A stretch of DNA of 64,000 nt from FEN-1073 sp963780865. GTDB taxonomy: Bacteria; Chloroflexota; Anaerolineae; Anaerolineales; RBG-16-64-43. A model generated the notes under the pieces. That model did not search any database. It saw only the letters and a list, made by a program, of their open reading frames with translations, and had not been told where the DNA came from. Position 1 is the first letter of the stretch, and each line of letters opens with the position of its first letter. The stretch is from NCBI GenBank assembly GCA_963780865.1, contig CAWADT010000030.1, positions 53,533 through 117,532 on the forward strand. Direction: 5' to 3'. The position numbers and the translations under genes are program-made. Positions 61,711-64,000 of this stretch are shown here, in pieces.

Positions 61711-62351
61711 ATGGAAATCCGGCAGCGATCCCGAAAACGGAACCGCATCATCGGCGCGATCCTTTTTACCGTCTCCCTTCTCTTTGCCGGGTTCGCGCTG
61801 TGGCCCACCATCTACCGCACGGAAACTTTTCCTCTTCGTTCGGATCTTCTGCCGCAGGAATATCAATTGGAAGTGCAGTATCCGGCGCTCGGTCCTTCGG
61901 GCGATCTGGTCACCCTCAAGGTAACCCTCAAGCCCGCCGGCGCCGCGCCGGCATCCTCACCCAATCCGGGCTTTAGCCCCGCATTGGCGGCGGAAGTGCA
62001 ATCGCCCACGGTGGCGGTCGACCCCTCCGGCCAAATCCTCACCGCCCTTACCGCCGGGAAGACATTGCACTTGTCCTGGAGCGCGCGGTCGCAAACGCCG
62101 GGGGAAGGGCACATCAATCTGTTCCTCTTCCGCGAGGGAGCCGAGCAGGCCAACGGTGTCTTTCTCCAACAGCCGCTGTGGGCGCGCTCCCTTCCTTTAA
62201 CACCTTCACCGGACCGGGGGGGATGCGGGTGCCCATCCTTTACCTATCCTCCTTCGGGATCCTTTTCGGGTTGGGTTTCCTGTTGATGAACTCGCTGCCG
62301 CGAAATTCCGGTCGAGGGCGGCCTGCGGCGAGCGGAAAGATCAGCGACTGA
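61711..62351 (+). CDS. Two-TM membrane protein, frame break near 62216
   Basis: An N-terminal TM (RIIGAILFTVSLLFAGFALWP) is followed by an external domain (TFPLRSDLLPQEYQLEVQYPALG; LKVTLKPAG; VAVDPSGQILTALTAGKTLHLSW; HINLFLFREG). In the written frame it ends in GCGCPSFTYPPSG at 62286. In another frame from 62223 the sequence continues as MRVPILYLSSFGILFGLGFL, a TM, then MNSLPRNSGRGRP and a stop at 62349-62351, two bases before the next gene. The G7 run at 62216-62222 is the likely error site. Restored length is about 213 residues. Function unknown; coupled to the MBL gene. Confidence 0.65.
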
Positions 62352-62353
62352 CC

Positions 62354-63004
62354 ATGGGTGGAAAGTTCGCGCAGGAACCGGCCAAGGCTGAAATGGTGAG
62401 ATTGAGCGTCGGACCGCTCGAAACGAACTGCTATCTGGTTGCGGACGTCAACTCCGGAACGGCGGTGGCGATCGATCCGGGCGACGAAACCTGGCGCATC
62501 CAGCATTCGCTCGCCATGCACGAATGGACCCTCGCCTGGGTGCTGGTGACTCACGCGCATTTCGACCACATCGCCGCCTGCGGGGAGCTCTCCGAGCAAG
62601 CCGGCTGCCCCATCGCGCTGCATCCGGCGGACCTCCCCCTGTGGTGGATGCACGGTGTCGCCGACCAGCTGGGGATCAAGATCCCCGACCTTCCCGTGCC
62701 GCAGCATCCGCTGGTGGGGGGCGAAATCATCCCCGTGGGCGAGCTGCGATTCGAGGTTCTGCATCTCCCCGGCCATTCGCCGGGACACGTCGGATTTTTT
62801 CTCAAGCAACAGGGGTGGCTATTCTCCGGCGATGTGATTTTCGCCGAGGGCGGCGTGGGCCGCTCGGACCTCATGGGCGGCGACGAGTCCACGCTCTCAA
62901 CGAGCGTCGATACGATCCTGCATTTGCCGGACGGGACGGAGATCTTCCCCGGCCATGGCGGAAAAACCACGGTCGGCGCGGAGCGTAAACTCCGGATGAT
63001 ATAG
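62354..63004 (+). CDS. MBL-fold hydrolase, glyoxalase II-like
   Basis: 216 residues. GPLETNCYLVADVNSG, AIDPGD, LVTHAHFDHIAACGEL (HxHxDH), LHLPGHSPGHVGFF, LFSGDVIFAEGGVGRSDL and IFPGHGGKTTVG make the standard short glyoxalase II-like core without the C-terminal helical domain of true GloB. Substrates could be acylthiols or persulfides. ATG 62354 sits two bases after the upstream stop; ATG 62396 (MVRLSVGPLETNCYLV) with AAGG is a good alternative start. Confidence 0.88.
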   Translation: MGGKFAQEPAKAEMVRLSVGPLETNCYLVADVNSGTAVAIDPGDETWRIQHSLAMHEWTLAWVLVTHAHFDHIAACGELSEQAGCPIALHPADLPLWWMHGVADQLGIKIPDLPVPQHPLVGGEIIPVGELRFEVLHLPGHSPGHVGFFLKQQGWLFSGDVIFAEGGVGRSDLMGGDESTLSTSVDTILHLPDGTEIFPGHGGKTTVGAERKLRMI

Positions 63005-63006
63005 AT

Positions 63007-63122
63007 AACCACGGATTACACCGGCCTACTCACGGATTTCACGGATGAATTTTTTACATACCAAAATAGAAAGCATAATTTTCCCTCCGTGAAATCCTTT
63101 TTATTCCGTGTAATCCGTGGTC
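63007..63122. repeat. Palindrome of ACCACGGATTACAC type
   Basis: Left arm AACCACGGATTACACCGG with CACGGATTTCACGGATGAA (63007-63050), right arm TCCGTGAAATCC with ATTCCGTGTAATCCGTGGT (63086-63121). Inner period near nine. Related to 33672-33781. Confidence 0.8.
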
Positions 63123-63135
63123 GTTTTCCGAACTC

Positions 63136-63163
63136 TTGACAAAACGTCCCTCGATGATACAAT
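63136..63163 (+). promoter_or_regulatory. Sigma-70-type promoter of the PLDc_N gene
   Basis: TTGACA (63136-63141), a 16-base spacer and TACAAT (63158-63163), 60 bases before the start at 63224. The best consensus promoter in the window. Confidence 0.8.
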
Positions 63164-63223
63164 TAGTTCAATAATACATTTGTTACTTTGAAACAATTTC
63201 AGTGCTTGGAAAGGAGTCCTTTG

Positions 63224-63421
63224 ATGGAAATACTTCAAAAATATCTCCCCCTGCTGATTCCAATCATCGTTATCCAGCTAGTCTTGATGATTGTCGCGCT
63301 GGTGGACATCCTGAAGCGGGAGAAAACCCGCGGTCCGAAATGGCTGTGGGTGCTCATCGTCGTCTTGGGCGAGATGCTTGGGCCGATTTTATATTTCGTC
63401 ATCGGCCGGGAAGAATCCTAA
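63224..63421 (+). CDS. PLDc_N domain small membrane protein
   Basis: 65 residues with two TMs: LLIPIIVIQLVLMIVALVDIL and WLWVLIVVLGEMLGPILYFVIG. The pattern VDILKREKTRGPKW...LYFVIGRE is the PLDc_N family, as in YxlE of the YxlFG exporter complex in Bacillus, which often works with ABC exporters. ABC partners are not adjacent here. AAGGAG lies eight bases before ATG 63224, and a strong promoter is upstream. Confidence 0.85.
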   Translation: MEILQKYLPLLIPIIVIQLVLMIVALVDILKREKTRGPKWLWVLIVVLGEMLGPILYFVIGREES

Positions 63422-63429
63422 TTCCATGG

Positions 63430-63765
63430 ACGGCGTGACGGAAACAAGCCCGAACACGGCGGTCGAGTCGTCCAGGATGCCCAGCGCTCGGGTCGCGTGG
63501 AGCAGAAGGACGTGGGGAGGACCGGGTGGTTCTCGAAGAAGTCCCGGTACGGTGTCTCGCCGCGGTCCAGCGCGTACACGACGTGGATGTGCTCGGCCTC
63601 GTCGTACCCTGCCCGGTTGCTCTGCGGCCTGAACTCCCGCATCGCGAGCCCCACGAGCAGCATCATCGAGACAAGGCCGAGGCACAGGAACGTACGCGCC
63701 TTCCAGCGGTCGCCGGCTGGTGTCGGCTGGAGCGGGAGCCACGAGCCGCCGCCTGTACCTTCCAT
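63430..63765 (-). pseudogene. Truncated GT39-like membrane protein fragment
   Basis: The N-terminus of a GT-C protein: TM at RTFLCLGLVSMMLLVGLAM, then the catalytic-loop pattern YDEAEHIHVVYALDRGETPYRDFFENHP. The frame changes near 63513-63516 (a run of G on the plus strand, C on the coding strand), after which HVLLLHATRALGILDDSTAVFGL can be read. At about 63430-63448 the coding sequence stops being GT-like and runs antisense into the end of the PLDc_N gene. The composition is more GC-rich than the core genome. Either a recombination remnant or an assembly junction. Confidence 0.6.
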
Positions 63766-63818
63766 TCAGCAGGTTCCCGTCGCAGGCGGGATATTCTGGT
63801 CCCCGAAGTCGAGGAAGG

Positions 63819-64000
63819 TCAAGGCGCGGACCCGATCCGCAGGACCACCGACCCGGCCGTCCGCCGGCCCTTCAGGTCGGCGTGGGCCCGGGCGGCGTCG
63901 GCGAGCGGGTAGACGTGGTCGGTCCGCACGCGCACCCGGCCCGCGCGCACCATCTCAAACAGTGCCCCCGCGGATTGAAGCAGCTCGTCCCGCCGGGCCG
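63819..64000 (-). CDS. Zinc-type alcohol dehydrogenase/quinone oxidoreductase, C-terminal part
   Basis: The last 60 residues of an MDR family enzyme cut by the window edge: ELLQSAGALFEMVRAGRVRV, TDHVYPLADAARAHADLKGR, RTAGSVVLRIGSAP and stop. The blocks 'ALF..V..G...' then 'YPLADAA.AH..L..R...G..VL' are the C-terminus of NADPH:quinone reductase (QOR). Very GC-rich codon choice, unlike the genes before 63.4 kb. Probably a cytosolic NADPH-dependent reductase. Confidence 0.75.
   Translation of the reverse strand, partial: ARRDELLQSAGALFEMVRAGRVRVRTDHVYPLADAARAHADLKGRRTAGSVVLRIGSAP

Overview
The window looks like a chromosomal piece of an uncultured bacterium, most likely a Chloroflexota member of the Anaerolineae type. 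I infer this from the gene families and their style, not from a search: secreted proteins with long Thr-Pro linkers, a bactofilin, an ABC-2/SpoIIM fusion, an rpoC with a large N-terminal coiled-coil insertion, an orphan S1-domain protein next to FtsK, and many GT-C-type membrane glycosyltransferases. Most of the window is GC-rich. Two stretches differ: about 1-6.1 kb is clearly AT-rich, and the last ~0.57 kb is even more GC-rich than the core.

Layout. 0-6.1 kb: four minus-strand genes for envelope or secreted proteins (GT87-like membrane protein, Thr/Pro-stalk protein, secreted protein, beta-propeller lipoprotein); three have repeated frame breaks. 6.1-13.3 kb: a structured leader with an intrinsic terminator, then panB-panE-panC-panD-coaX-coaBC, which together run from ketoisovalerate and aspartate to 4'-phosphopantetheine; then an S58 peptidase and a bactofilin. 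13.6-17.3 kb: cysH-uvrA. 18-28.3 kb: GH10 xylanase, Cys-cluster protein, SRPBCC protein, tRNA-Glu, a double-domain phosphofructokinase, a C39-like lipoprotein, rsmI, a sugar-phosphate isomerase, tRNA-Ser, ftcD and a methyltransferase-like protein. 28.5-33.4 kb: AP2-like small protein and rpoC without rpoB. 34-38.3 kb: DUF4349 protein, a GT39-like protein, and a dense array of palindromic repeats around a GIY-YIG nuclease gene. 38.3-43.6 kb: minus-strand operon hsp20-lon-receiver-PHP/AlbA fusion. 43.7-46.8 kb: ABC exporter ATPase, permease-SpoIIM fusion and MBL hydrolase, all overlapping. 47-54.2 kb: lgt, CDP-alcohol phosphatidyltransferase, ftsK, S1 protein and a membrane sensor. 54.5-63.4 kb: small protein, membrane-anchored protein with PNP, queA, a second GT-C protein, ruvB, a membrane protein with an MBL hydrolase, and a PLDc_N protein. 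63.43-64 kb: foreign-looking end with a truncated glycosyltransferase and a partial quinone oxidoreductase.

Two themes cut across the window. First, indels. panB, rpoC, a membrane gene at 61.7 kb and tRNA-Glu each become canonical after a one- or two-base correction, and ftcD has one in-frame TGA. Because rpoC is essential, this points to consensus errors, at least in the core. Second, dispersed palindromic repeats. At least six families occupy the intergenic gaps, some run into gene 3' ends and supply C-terminal residues, and one GC-rich hairpin sits inside another repeat.

The best candidate for something little described is the GIY-YIG nuclease gene embedded in, and partly built from, the array of two interleaved palindrome families at 37.05-38.27 kb. 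It would be a possible analogue of the RAYT/REP relationship using a different nuclease fold. Other points to check are the panB leader as an attenuator (candidate pan-motif RNA), the eukaryote-like fused PFK, the PHP-AlbA fusion and the ABC-2/SpoIIM fusion.
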